DNA of 16,178 nt from Deltaproteobacteria bacterium (GCA_019313025.1 JAFDCA010000250.1:1-16178), one strand, 5' to 3'. Shown: positions 1-7,740, numbered from the stretch's first letter. Notes: generated by a model not told the origin, from the letters alone. Program-made: numbers and translations.

Positions 1-53
1 ATGCGGCAAATTTGAAAACCGCTCGACTTAGGTTTTAAAATGGAAACAGATCA

Positions 54-611
54 TTGAGCATCAATATTCTCAATATTTTAACCGTTATCAGGAGCTTGCT
101 CACGCCCCTTTTTGTCATTTTCCTTTTAAAAGATCTGTTTCACTTTGCCCTTCTGGTATTTACCATTGCAGCCATCAGCGATGGACTGGATGGTCTACTG
201 GCAAGATATTTTAATCAGTACAGTATGTTGGGTGCTTATCTTGATCCAATTGCCGACAAGCTTTTGTTGGCGTCTGCTTTTGTAAGCCTGGCTGTTCTTA
301 AAATAATTCCCGCATGGCTGACAGTGATCGTGTTAAGCCGTGACATCCTTATTATCACCGGGATCGCCGTTTTTGCATTGACAGATATTCCTATTGAAAT
401 AAATCCGAGCCTTGTGAGCAAATGGACGACGGTTGCACAGTTTATAACCATTTTACTGACTCTACTTGATACGAGCATTCCAGGAATTCAGATAATTAAA
501 CGGTCATTGTTTTGGATTACAGCAGGCCTTACCATCGCTTCCGGTCTTCATTATGTATATTTTGGATTAAACGTTCTGCAGAATTCATATGCTAAAAATC
601 AAAACGAATGA
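54..611 (+). CDS. pgsA: CDP-diacylglycerol--glycerol-3-phosphate 3-phosphatidyltransferase-like protein (CDP-alcohol phosphatidyltransferase)
   Basis: Predicted inner-membrane enzyme that transfers a phosphatidyl group from CDP-diacylglycerol to an alcohol, most likely glycerol-3-phosphate, the committed step to phosphatidylglycerol. The protein has 185 residues, normal for PgsA, and is mostly hydrophobic with several membrane segments. The CDP-alcohol phosphatidyltransferase signature is complete: D43, D46, G47, A50, R51, G60, D64 and D68 fit the D-x2-D-G-x2-A-R-x8-G-x3-D-x3-D pattern. The N-terminus (NILNILTVIRSLLTPLF) matches the usual PgsA opening. The start is TTG at 54: an in-frame TAA lies at 36-38 and there is no in-frame ATG or GTG before the signature; a weak GGAAA lies about 9 nt upstream. 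The alcohol cannot be proven from the motif alone, since cardiolipin or phosphatidylinositol-type synthases share it. The gene stands apart from nifU by 135 bp. Confidence 0.85.
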   Translation: MSINILNILTVIRSLLTPLFVIFLLKDLFHFALLVFTIAAISDGLDGLLARYFNQYSMLGAYLDPIADKLLLASAFVSLAVLKIIPAWLTVIVLSRDILIITGIAVFALTDIPIEINPSLVSKWTTVAQFITILLTLLDTSIPGIQIIKRSLFWITAGLTIASGLHYVYFGLNVLQNSYAKNQNE

Positions 612-691
612 CCGATCAGTTTTTTCTTAACTACTTAATTTCATTTGATATTTATTCATAATACGGAAGAGGTCTTTTTTTTTCAAATAAA

Positions 692-717
692 ATGCTTAAT
701 ATAAGCATGTTTATAAT
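692..717 (+). promoter_or_regulatory. Candidate nifU-nifS-serA promoter with overlapping dyad operator
   Basis: A perfect TATAAT lies at 712-717, 29 bp before the nifU ATG. Immediately upstream, 692-708 is a perfect 7+3+7 inverted repeat (ATGCTTA, ata, TAAGCAT), which sits where the -35 region and spacer would be. No good TTGACA occurs at the right distance, as is common for promoters controlled by a DNA-bound regulator. A regulator of the Rrf2/IscR family would make sense for an Fe-S assembly operon, but the dyad does not match the E. coli IscR site, so the protein that binds is unknown. Confidence 0.45.
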
Positions 718-746
718 TTGAATGATATTAAACACAGGAGGATACC

Positions 747-1577
747 ATGTGGGAATATACGAAAACGGTGAAAGATCACTTTATCAATCCTCGAAATGTG
801 GGCGTAATCGAGGATGCCGACGGCGTTGGAGAGGTCGGATCTCTGGCTTGCGGGGATGCCCTGACACTATATTTTAAGTTGGATGAAAATAAAAAAATCA
901 AAGATGTAAAATTTCAAACCTTTGGCTGCGCAAGTGCCATTGCGTCCTCATCGGCCCTGACAGAAATCATAAAGGGTCTTTCTCTTGAGGAAGCAGAAAA
1001 GATTACCAATGATGATATTGCAGAATTTTTAGGCGGCCTTCCGAAACAAAAGATGCACTGCTCGGTGTTGGGACGTGATGCCCTTGAAAAGGCAATTGCA
1101 AATTACCGTGGAGAAGCCGAGAAAAAGGTCGAAGGCGAAATTGTTTGTGAATGTTTCGGTATCACCGACCTCGAAATAAAACGTGCGGTTAGAGAAAACA
1201 GTTTGAACTCTATTGAAGACGTGACCAATTATGTCAAGGCCGGCGGTGGATGCGAAAACTGCCATGGAAAGATTCAGGAAATTATCGACACAACCCTCGG
1301 CCGTGAAATCAAGGCAAAGAAAAAAGTCATCCGTTTAACCAATATTCAGAAAATTAGACTGATTGAAGAGACATTGGAACGCGAAATCAAACCGGCACTG
1401 AAAAAAGACGGAGGTAATATTGAACTCGTAGATGTGGATGGGAACAACGTTTTTGTGAAACTTCATGGAACATGTGCCACCTGCAGCGCATCCCAAATTA
1501 CCCTCAAGCATTATGTGGAGTCAAAGCTCAGGGAATTGGTTGCGCCTGAACTCTTGGTAGAGGAGGTGCAACAGTGA
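747..1577 (+). CDS. nifU: Fe-S cluster assembly scaffold NifU, full-length three-domain form
   Basis: Scaffold on which Fe-S clusters are built from sulfur delivered by NifS and then passed to apo-proteins in the cytoplasm. All three classical modules are present in 276 residues. The N-terminal IscU-like domain (about 1-125) has the three cluster cysteines C35, C61 and C105. The central Bfd-like [2Fe-2S] domain (about 130-180) has C134-x-C136 and C169-x2-C172. The C-terminal Nfu domain (about 200-276) has the C243-x2-C246 pair. An AGGAGG at 736-741 sets the ATG at 747. The stop overlaps the nifS start, so the two are translationally coupled. No nitrogenase genes are nearby, so this is probably the general Fe-S system of an anaerobe, as in other bacteria that use NIF-type rather than ISC machinery; a nitrogen-fixation role elsewhere in the genome is not excluded. 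Confidence 0.95.
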   Translation: MWEYTKTVKDHFINPRNVGVIEDADGVGEVGSLACGDALTLYFKLDENKKIKDVKFQTFGCASAIASSSALTEIIKGLSLEEAEKITNDDIAEFLGGLPKQKMHCSVLGRDALEKAIANYRGEAEKKVEGEIVCECFGITDLEIKRAVRENSLNSIEDVTNYVKAGGGCENCHGKIQEIIDTTLGREIKAKKKVIRLTNIQKIRLIEETLEREIKPALKKDGGNIELVDVDGNNVFVKLHGTCATCSASQITLKHYVESKLRELVAPELLVEEVQQ

Positions 1578-2737
1578 AAGTTATTTACGTAGACAACAAC
1601 GCCACGACACAGGTGGCCCCGGAAGTGCTGGAAGAAATGCTTCCTTATTTTAATGAATATTACGGAAATCCATCCAGTATGCATACATTCGGTGGTATGG
1701 TGGAACGCAAAATCGTTGAAGCGCGAGAACGACTGGCCGAACTTATCGGATCATCTCCAGATGAAATTATATTTACCAGCTCTGGAACGGAAAGTGACAG
1801 CACAGCAATTCGAGCCGCGATTTTATCAAATCCTGATAAAAAACATATCCTAACTTCCAGAGTAGAGCATCCGGCAATCAAGAATCTCTTTGAGTATCTG
1901 TCCAAAAACGGCTATCGGGTCACATTTGTGCCCGTCGATCGAAAAGGGAGGCTTGATCTGGATTATCTGTATAAAAATCTAAGTGAGGATACCGCCATCG
2001 TCAGCATTATGTGGGCCAACAATGAATCCGGAGTCATCTTCCCCATCGAAGAAATAGGAGGGGTTTTGAGAGAAAAAGGCATTGTATTCCATACGGATGC
2101 CGTTCAGGCGGTTGGAAAAATTCCGATAGATCTTAAAAACGTTGATGTGGACATGCTCTCTATTTCAGGTCATAAGTTTCACGGGCCAAAGGGTGTCGGC
2201 GCATTGTATCTTCGAAAAGGAACCAAATATTCGCCTTTTCTAATTGGAGGCCATCAGGAAAAAGGCCGGCGGGGCGGAACCGAAAATGTTGCTTCCATTA
2301 TCGGATTGGGAAAAGCAAGCGAACTTGCCGCCGCCAACCTCTCGGATAAGAGGATCAGGGTTAAACAATTAAGAGACAAACTTGAAACCGGACTATTAAA
2401 TCGCATTCCCAATGCCATGGTCAACGGTGATAGAGAGAATCGTCTTCCAAACACCACAAGTATTGCATTTGAGTACGTAGAAGGTGAATCCATTCTTTTA
2501 TTGATGGACGAGTTTGGTATCTGCGCCTCATCCGGATCGGCGTGCACATCGGGTTCACTGGAACCATCCCATGTACTGCGAGCAATGGGGGTGCCGTTCA
2601 CTGCGGCTCATGGTTCGATCCGTTTCAGCCTTAGTATGTATAATACTGAAGAGGAAATCAACTTTATTATCGAAAAGCTCCCGCCGATTATCGAGCGACT
2701 GCGAGAAATGTCCCCTTTCTGGAAAAAAGCCCAATAG
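1574..2737 (+). CDS. nifS: Cysteine desulfurase NifS
   Basis: PLP-dependent enzyme that removes sulfur from L-cysteine, giving alanine and an enzyme persulfide that feeds NifU. The 387-residue length is typical. Visible motifs are the N-terminal VDNNATT block, H99 in the RVEHPA block that stacks on PLP, D175 and Q178 in HTDAVQ, the PLP lysine K201 in SGHKFHGPKG, and the catalytic cysteine C324 within SSGSACTSG. The long flexible catalytic loop is that of group I (NifS/IscS) desulfurases, not the SufS type. Translation starts at GTG 1574, overlapping the nifU stop by 4 nt, with AGGAGGT at 1561-1567 inside the nifU end. serA follows after only 9 bp. Confidence 0.95.
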   Translation: MKVIYVDNNATTQVAPEVLEEMLPYFNEYYGNPSSMHTFGGMVERKIVEARERLAELIGSSPDEIIFTSSGTESDSTAIRAAILSNPDKKHILTSRVEHPAIKNLFEYLSKNGYRVTFVPVDRKGRLDLDYLYKNLSEDTAIVSIMWANNESGVIFPIEEIGGVLREKGIVFHTDAVQAVGKIPIDLKNVDVDMLSISGHKFHGPKGVGALYLRKGTKYSPFLIGGHQEKGRRGGTENVASIIGLGKASELAAANLSDKRIRVKQLRDKLETGLLNRIPNAMVNGDRENRLPNTTSIAFEYVEGESILLLMDEFGICASSGSACTSGSLEPSHVLRAMGVPFTAAHGSIRFSLSMYNTEEEINFIIEKLPPIIERLREMSPFWKKAQ

Positions 2738-2746
2738 GAGCCCTTA

Positions 2747-4339
2747 ATGTACAAAGTAATGATACGGGACAATATGTTCCCTATTGCAAAGGAAATACTC
2801 GAAGCAACCGGAAAAATAAACGTCGTCGTCGATAATGATAAAGCAACATCCGATCCAGAGGTTTTGTCCAAAATTATCGGTGAATTCCATGGCCTTGCAA
2901 TCCGGAGCGGAACCCAGGTGACCGAAGAGGTATTAAAAAATGCCGGCCAGCTAAAGGTTATCGGCCGTGCCGGTATAGGTGTCGACAATATCGATGTGGC
3001 AAGTGCCACAAAACATGGGATCGTGGTAATGAATGCTCCCGGTGGTAATACGATCACCACCGCTGAACATACCATCTCTCTGATGCTGGCCCTGGCCAGA
3101 AACATTCCCCAGGGAACGGCCTCCATCCGCGATGGGAAATGGGAAAAGAAAAAATTGGCAGGTATTGAAATAACCGGAAAAACTTTGGGCATCATCGGTC
3201 TTGGCCATATCGGCCGAGTGGTAGCGGACCGTGCAAAGGGTCTGAAAATGGTTGTCATTGCCGCAGACCCATATGTCAGCAAAGACGCCGCAAAAGCCCT
3301 TGATGTCGAGCTTGTTTCTTTAGATGATCTGCTTGCGCGCTCAGATTTTATAACGCTTCATGTGCCACGTCTTCAGGAAACGGTGGGAATGATCAATGAA
3401 ACGACCCTTAACAGAATGAAACAGGGTGTAAGAATCATCAACTGCTCCCGGGGAGAAGTGGTTAACATTGATGATCTTTACCAGGCCATCTTAAGCGGAC
3501 ACGTCGCCGGTGCAGCCCTTGATGTTCTTCCCCAAGAACCACCGGAACCGGACCTCCCCGTACTTCAGCATCCAAATGTCATATTTACCCCCCATTTAGG
3601 TGCCAGCACCGGAGAAGCCCAGATAAAAGTAGCCGAAATGATTGCAAAACAAATGTCCGCTTACCTATTGGACGGCATTATAATGAATGCCGTCAATTTT
3701 CCATCACTACCGATAGATGTGATGGACCAGATCCGTCCCCATTTGGATTTAACCGAAAAAATGGGGTCTTTGATGGGCCAGCTTGTCAGAAAGATCCACG
3801 ATATCACCATAAGCTACAGCGGCGATGTGGCCAACCTGGACACAAGGCCGCTGACACATGCCGCCCTGAAAGGACTGCTCGGCTCATTTACCGACACCCC
3901 GGTAAATTATGTCAACGCACCGACCCTTGCACAAGAAAAGGGGATTCATGTCCATGAAACCATCAGTTCGGCAAAGCATGATTTCACCAGTTTGATCCGG
4001 ATGAAACTTGAAGATCATGAAGGGGGAATCGACGAGATCTGGGGAACTATTTACGAAAAAAAATATCCGAGGCTTGTAAAAATAGGAGAAATCTATCTGG
4101 ACGCCATCCCTGAAGGATGGATGATCATTATTCAAAATATTGACAGACCTGGGGTTATCGGAAATGTGGGGACGACCCTTGGCCGACATAATATCAATAT
4201 CGGCCGTTTTCAACTTGGCAGGCGCGGCGACCGGGCCATATGTCTGGTAAACATTGACACTCCGGCAGACGAAACGGTTATTCATGATTTAAGTGAACTG
4301 CCAAATATTATCTCCGTTCAGCAGGTTCACCTTACATAG
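2747..4339 (+). CDS. serA: D-3-phosphoglycerate dehydrogenase with C-terminal ACT domain
   Basis: Oxidises 3-phosphoglycerate to 3-phosphohydroxypyruvate with NAD, the first step of serine synthesis. At 530 residues it is the long form: a split substrate-binding domain (about 1-98 and 290-315), a NAD-binding domain with G151-L-G-H-I-G156, the intervening ASB domain (about 325-450), and an ACT domain (about 459-530, with DRPGVIGNVG) that normally mediates serine feedback. The catalytic residues R235 (INCSRGE), E264 and H283 (TPHLGAST) are all present. The ATG follows AGGAG at 2736-2740, only 9 bp after nifS, so it should be co-transcribed with nifUS. This context is informative: serine is the precursor of the cysteine consumed by NifS. 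No clear terminator is visible after the stop. Confidence 0.95.
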   Translation: MYKVMIRDNMFPIAKEILEATGKINVVVDNDKATSDPEVLSKIIGEFHGLAIRSGTQVTEEVLKNAGQLKVIGRAGIGVDNIDVASATKHGIVVMNAPGGNTITTAEHTISLMLALARNIPQGTASIRDGKWEKKKLAGIEITGKTLGIIGLGHIGRVVADRAKGLKMVVIAADPYVSKDAAKALDVELVSLDDLLARSDFITLHVPRLQETVGMINETTLNRMKQGVRIINCSRGEVVNIDDLYQAILSGHVAGAALDVLPQEPPEPDLPVLQHPNVIFTPHLGASTGEAQIKVAEMIAKQMSAYLLDGIIMNAVNFPSLPIDVMDQIRPHLDLTEKMGSLMGQLVRKIHDITISYSGDVANLDTRPLTHAALKGLLGSFTDTPVNYVNAPTLAQEKGIHVHETISSAKHDFTSLIRMKLEDHEGGIDEIWGTIYEKKYPRLVKIGEIYLDAIPEGWMIIIQNIDRPGVIGNVGTTLGRHNINIGRFQLGRRGDRAICLVNIDTPADETVIHDLSELPNIISVQQVHLT

Positions 4340-4559
4340 TTGATATTAAAAGCTTCAGACTATCTTTGTCTTGTATTTAGCCTTTTTGGCATCTTTACCT
4401 ATTCCGACCTAAATTCGTTCTTTAGGAATCAAAAGGCAGACATCTTCAATGATGGTCAACAATTATTCAACAAATTTGAATAAATACCTTATTGGCAAAC
4501 AGAAAGATGAGACGCGAGGAAGAGCGCCAATGATTCCAGCCTTCAGCGGCGCCGGGTGG

Positions 4560-5414
4560 CTATACCTGATTGAGCAGGAGACTCACATTTTTTAAATCCT
4601 CAGAAGAAAGCTTAAAATCAAAAATGCTGAGGTCTTCCCTCATGTGCTGCTCAGAAGACGTTCCGGTAAGAGGGACAATACCAGATTGACTGAGATATCG
4701 AAAAAAGATTTGCGCTTCAGTTTTTTTATATTTCTGAGCAATGGCTCGAACGGTATTGCTGGTTAGAATATGAGGATTTGCAGTCAGGGTCCAAAAACTC
4801 TGGTAAATAATTCCATGGGTAGAGCACCATTGACGCAAGTCTGCATCATACCCCGTTTCCTGATAAAACCGATTTTGTATAACCGCCGGCTTTACGTTGG
4901 CATCGTCATAGAGTGACCGAATCACTTTAGTATCGTAGCAGTTGCTGATTCCCAACTGACGAGCTTCACCCGTTTTTTTAATTTTTTCCATTGCGCGCCA
5001 TACATTCATCAAAAGCGAGTGAGGTGTCATTGGTGAATGAAGTACTAAAGAATCTACATATTCAGTTTGCAAGTTTTCTTTCGATATCTCAAAGGATTGG
5101 GCGACCTGCAACTCAACGGGGGAATTCATATCGTATGGCACGTGTCTTGGATCCTGACCAGAGAGTGGGGTGAATTTGGTTTGCAGGAACAAGGCCTCAC
5201 GTTCGATCCCATGGTCTTTCAGCGTCTGAAGCGCTGCTCCTACCAGTGGTTCGTTATAGTGTTTCGGCTGACAAGCGGTATCAATTCCTCTAAATCCTGC
5301 CTGGATGGCTTTCACAACCAAGTCTGCCGTACGGTCCTTTTTCCAGGCCGTGCCGTAAATGATCCGTGGCATTTTCACGCCGGCAGAAGTTGTTAACCAT
5401 TTTTGATCTAACAT
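4560..5414 (-). CDS. Aldo/keto reductase family oxidoreductase
   Basis: NADPH-dependent carbonyl reductase of the aldo/keto reductase (TIM-barrel) family; the substrate cannot be told from sequence. Counting from the chosen start, the catalytic tetrad is complete: D45 in GFRGIDTA, Y53 in PKHYNE, K80 in LQTKFTP and H126 in VLHSPM. GISNCY and the late SGIVPLTGTSS block are the family's usual barrel-strand and cofactor-phosphate-binding regions. The protein has 284 residues, a normal length. A longer reading from ATG 5429 (289 residues) is possible, but ATG 5414 has a GGGGGTG about 7 nt upstream, while 5429 has no ribosome site and would lie about 9 nt from the predicted transcript start. It is the only minus-strand gene here, convergent with serA and divergent from murJ, so it looks like an insertion into an otherwise co-oriented housekeeping block. 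Confidence 0.88.
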   Translation of the reverse strand: MLDQKWLTTSAGVKMPRIIYGTAWKKDRTADLVVKAIQAGFRGIDTACQPKHYNEPLVGAALQTLKDHGIEREALFLQTKFTPLSGQDPRHVPYDMNSPVELQVAQSFEISKENLQTEYVDSLVLHSPMTPHSLLMNVWRAMEKIKKTGEARQLGISNCYDTKVIRSLYDDANVKPAVIQNRFYQETGYDADLRQWCSTHGIIYQSFWTLTANPHILTSNTVRAIAQKYKKTEAQIFFRYLSQSGIVPLTGTSSEQHMREDLSIFDFKLSSEDLKNVSLLLNQV

Positions 5415-5444
5415 AATTAACACCCCCATAATGAGTATTTTACA

Positions 5445-5450
5445 ATTATA
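5445..5450 (-). promoter_or_regulatory. Candidate -10 box for the aldo/keto reductase
   Basis: The minus strand reads TATAAT here, 30 bp before the preferred ATG at 5414. No convincing -35 hexamer is seen at 16-18 bp. The box sits in a near-perfect dyad (CAAT-t-ATAGCTAT-TG, 5443-5458 region), which might bind a regulator. The call is weak because the stretch is AT-rich. Confidence 0.3.
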
Positions 5451-5590
5451 GCTATTGTCAGAATAACATTCCGTTTCATCCGCCGGCTTACGGTAAATCG
5501 TGACCGTTATTCATTCAATCGGAACATATTTTTGGTAACTGCTATAGCGTTTCCAGATGTTGCACTAAAATCACAAATCACAACATTCAA

Positions 5591-7219
5591 ATGAGAAACA
5601 ATATTAAAATTACAAATTCCAACGAACAAACCCTTTCAAAAAAACAAACCGATAATGAAAATGACCGGGTAACAAAAGCTGCAGGGGTTGTTGGGTCGGC
5701 GACACTATTGAGTCGTATTTTCGGATTTATAAGAGATGTTGTCATTGCCTGGTTTTTCGGTGCCGGATTTAGCTCAGATGCATTCTTTGTGGCATTTAGA
5801 ATCCCAAACCTTTTAAGAAGGCTTTTTGCCGAGGGTTCTTTAAGTGTTGCATTTATCCCTGTGTTTGCTGAAACACTCACGAATCGGGGAAAAGATGAAG
5901 CCTTTGAAATGGCAAGATCCGCCATAAGACTGCTGTCGGTGTTGCTGGTTGTCGTTGCCGTTACAGGTATTTTTTTGTCTCCGCTTATCATTCGCATCAT
6001 CGCCCCCGGCTTTGCCGATTCACCTGAGAAATTGTCCGTCACCATTTTCCTCACGCGAATCATGTTCCCGTATATCTTTTTTATCGGAATGGTGGCACTT
6101 TCCATGGGGATCCTTAATGTTCTGGGTCATTTCGCTGCGCCGGCTCTTGCGCCGGTTTTTTTGAACATCTCAATTATAGGTTCGGTTTTTTTAATTTCAC
6201 CGCACATGGCCGATCCTGTAACAGGCCTGGCCATCGGTGTGGTGATCGGTGGTATTTTGCAGCTTGGGCTTCAAATGCCGTTTTTGATTAAAAAGGGATT
6301 CTATTTTTGGCATAAAGCAAAATTTTTTCATCCCGGCCTCAAAAAAATGGGCCTGTTGATGATTCCCACCATATTCGGCGCTGCTGTCTATCAAATCAAT
6401 ATTTTGGTGGGGACCCTTTTGGCCTCACTGCTTCCCGAAGGGAGCGTTTCGTATCTATACTATGCCGACCGTCTGGTGCAGTTTCCCCTCGGGATATTTG
6501 CAATAGCAATGTCTACTGCTGTTTTTCCGAGTATTTCCAGGCAGGCCGCAAAAAAGGACTTGCAGGCTGTCAGGGATACCTTTGCATATGCGATGAAACT
6601 GATTTTTTTTATTACCATTCCCTCTATGGTGGGGCTGATCGTTTTAAGAGAACCGATCGTTGCCTTATTATTCAAAAGAGGTGCGTTTGATGCAAAGACC
6701 GCACATTTGACTGCATATGCCCTTTTATACTATAGTATTGGATTATGGGCGTTTTCAGCCGTGAGGATCGTCGTTTCAACTTTTTATGCTTTGCAGGACA
6801 CCAAAACTCCGGTACGAATGGCTGTCATATCTGTTTGTGCCAATATCATTCTTGGCATCATTCTCATGGGCCCCTTGGGACATGGAGGACTTGCCCTGGC
6901 CACTTCTCTGGCTTCCATTTTAAATCTCGGACTTCTTGTTCGAGCATTAAGATCAAAACTCGGCATGCTGGGGTTGAAAATGATTATGACGTCCGTGTAT
7001 AAGACAATCATCTGTTCCATATTTATGGGTGCGGCTGTCTGGGCGGCGGCTCTGTTCATTATTCCTTCTGAAGGCGGAAGTCTGATGGACCTTTTCTTTG
7101 GGCTTGTGGTAAGTATAAGTATCGGCCTTGTATTGTATGGTTCCTTTTCTTTATTGCTTAAAAGTTGGAAAGCGGAAAAGGTTTTGGCCATCATCAGAAA
7201 GGAGACGGATAAAGCGTGA
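5591..7219 (+). CDS. murJ: Lipid II flippase MurJ (MviN family)
   Basis: Multi-spanning inner-membrane protein that moves lipid II across the membrane for peptidoglycan synthesis. The 542 residues show the long series of hydrophobic segments expected of the 14-helix MOP-family fold. Residues essential in E. coli MurJ are conserved: R42 and R48 (SRIFGFIRDV), D63 (SSDAFFVAFR), R76 (NLLRRLFAEGS) and R294 (YYADRLVQFP), equivalent to E. coli R18, R24, D39, R52 and R270. Relative to E. coli the N-terminus is extended by 24 residues rich in Asn, Lys, Thr and Gln. ATG 5591 is the only ordinary start codon in frame before the conserved region, but it has no recognisable ribosome-binding site and lies in an A-rich, G-poor tract. 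The stop overlaps the start of the FtsB-like gene. Confidence 0.93.
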   Translation: MRNNIKITNSNEQTLSKKQTDNENDRVTKAAGVVGSATLLSRIFGFIRDVVIAWFFGAGFSSDAFFVAFRIPNLLRRLFAEGSLSVAFIPVFAETLTNRGKDEAFEMARSAIRLLSVLLVVVAVTGIFLSPLIIRIIAPGFADSPEKLSVTIFLTRIMFPYIFFIGMVALSMGILNVLGHFAAPALAPVFLNISIIGSVFLISPHMADPVTGLAIGVVIGGILQLGLQMPFLIKKGFYFWHKAKFFHPGLKKMGLLMIPTIFGAAVYQINILVGTLLASLLPEGSVSYLYYADRLVQFPLGIFAIAMSTAVFPSISRQAAKKDLQAVRDTFAYAMKLIFFITIPSMVGLIVLREPIVALLFKRGAFDAKTAHLTAYALLYYSIGLWAFSAVRIVVSTFYALQDTKTPVRMAVISVCANIILGIILMGPLGHGGLALATSLASILNLGLLVRALRSKLGMLGLKMIMTSVYKTIICSIFMGAAVWAAALFIIPSEGGSLMDLFFGLVVSISIGLVLYGSFSLLLKSWKAEKVLAIIRKETDKA

Positions 7220-7536
7220 GTTTGAGAAAAAATATAATGTTTGTTTTAGCAATAGTGACGATGTTTTTGATGTTGTTGTTTATCGTATTCGGTGAAAATG
7301 GCCTTACGGATCTTCATAAGCTTAAAATGGAAAAGGATAACTTGTCGAAAAAGAACGAGGAACTTAAAAAGGAAAACCTCTCTTTATACCGTGAAATTGA
7401 GCGGTTGAAAAATGATCCCAGCTATGTTGAAGATGTGGCCAGAAAGGAGCTGGGGGTCATCGGCGAAAACGAAGTGATCATCAAAGTAAAACCTAAACAG
7501 CGTGTTTCAGATAGTAACAAGAATAACAAAAAATAA
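7216..7536 (+). CDS. FtsB/DivIC-like septum formation initiator protein
   Basis: Small bitopic membrane protein of the septum formation initiator family, which in studied bacteria joins FtsL and FtsQ in the divisome. The protein has 106 residues: a short basic N-terminus, one membrane helix at about 8-27, then a coiled coil at about 31-66 (heptads rich in Lys, Glu and Leu) and the family's C-terminal block at 67-90 (DPSYVEDVARKELGVIGENE). It ends in a Lys/Asn-rich tail. It begins with GTG at 7216, overlapping the murJ stop by 4 nt, with AGGAGA at 7200-7205. Coupling to murJ fits a shared role in building the septal wall. FtsB and DivIC are not separable here by sequence, so no symbol is assigned. 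Confidence 0.85.
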   Translation: MSLRKNIMFVLAIVTMFLMLLFIVFGENGLTDLHKLKMEKDNLSKKNEELKKENLSLYREIERLKNDPSYVEDVARKELGVIGENEVIIKVKPKQRVSDSNKNNKK

Positions 7537-7567
7537 GTATAATCTCCCAAAGAGTTGGTCGATTGAT

Positions 7568-7740
7568 AAGGGGCCAAGGGTCCAAGGATTCCAGGGTTCG
7601 AGTGAAAAAGCTTTAAAAACAAATGTGAACAGTGAATTGTGAACGGTAAATAGTTGATAATCAATGATAGTAAATAAATTTTCCGCTATTCACTGGCATC
7701 TGACACTTGATCCCTTGAATCCTGGATCCTCGAATCCTTT
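7568..7740. repeat. Long imperfect inverted repeat, intergenic hairpin element
   Basis: Two 37-nt arms, 7568-7604 and 7704-7740, are imperfect reverse complements: about 28 of 36 aligned positions match with a single one-base gap, and some mismatches would be G:U pairs in RNA. A second complementary pair is nested inside (CAGTGAAT at 7630-7637 with ATTCACTG at 7688-7695). The gap between the FtsB-like gene (stop 7536) and the TPR gene (start 7788) holds no open frame with coding character, and this element fills most of it. It resembles the dispersed intergenic hairpin repeats of other bacterial chromosomes; only one copy is visible in this window. Confidence 0.6.
7625..7659 (+). repeat. Degenerate tandem heptanucleotide repeat
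   Basis: Five consecutive 7-nt units in register follow GTGAAYN with drift: GTGAACA, GTGAATT, GTGAACG, GTAAATA and GTTGATA. They lie in the loop of the large inverted repeat and provide part of its inner stem. Confidence 0.55.

Noticed and set aside
1..38. Possible 3' end of an upstream gene (stops at 13-15, 29-31 and 36-38 in the three forward frames)
   Set aside because: Fewer than 13 codons are available in any frame and nothing is recognisable, so no partial gene can be supported.
747..2737. nifU-nifS as part of a nitrogen-fixation cluster
   Set aside because: No other nif genes are in the window and the context is core metabolism; a general Fe-S assembly role is the simpler reading.
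2608..3282. 224-codon open frame on the minus strand opposite nifS/serA
   Set aside because: It is the antisense of two strongly conserved genes, has no domain resemblance and its composition reflects their codons; a shadow frame.
4340..4559. Short hairpins between serA and the aldo/keto reductase (CCTAAA/TTTAGG at 4408-4426, ATTCAA/TTGAAT at 4465-4481)
   Set aside because: Stems are only 6 bp and AT-rich with no T-tract in the right place, so neither is called a terminator.
5587..6105. 172-codon minus-strand frame opposite the murJ 5' half
   Set aside because: Antisense to conserved MurJ signature residues; no plausible start signal or family.
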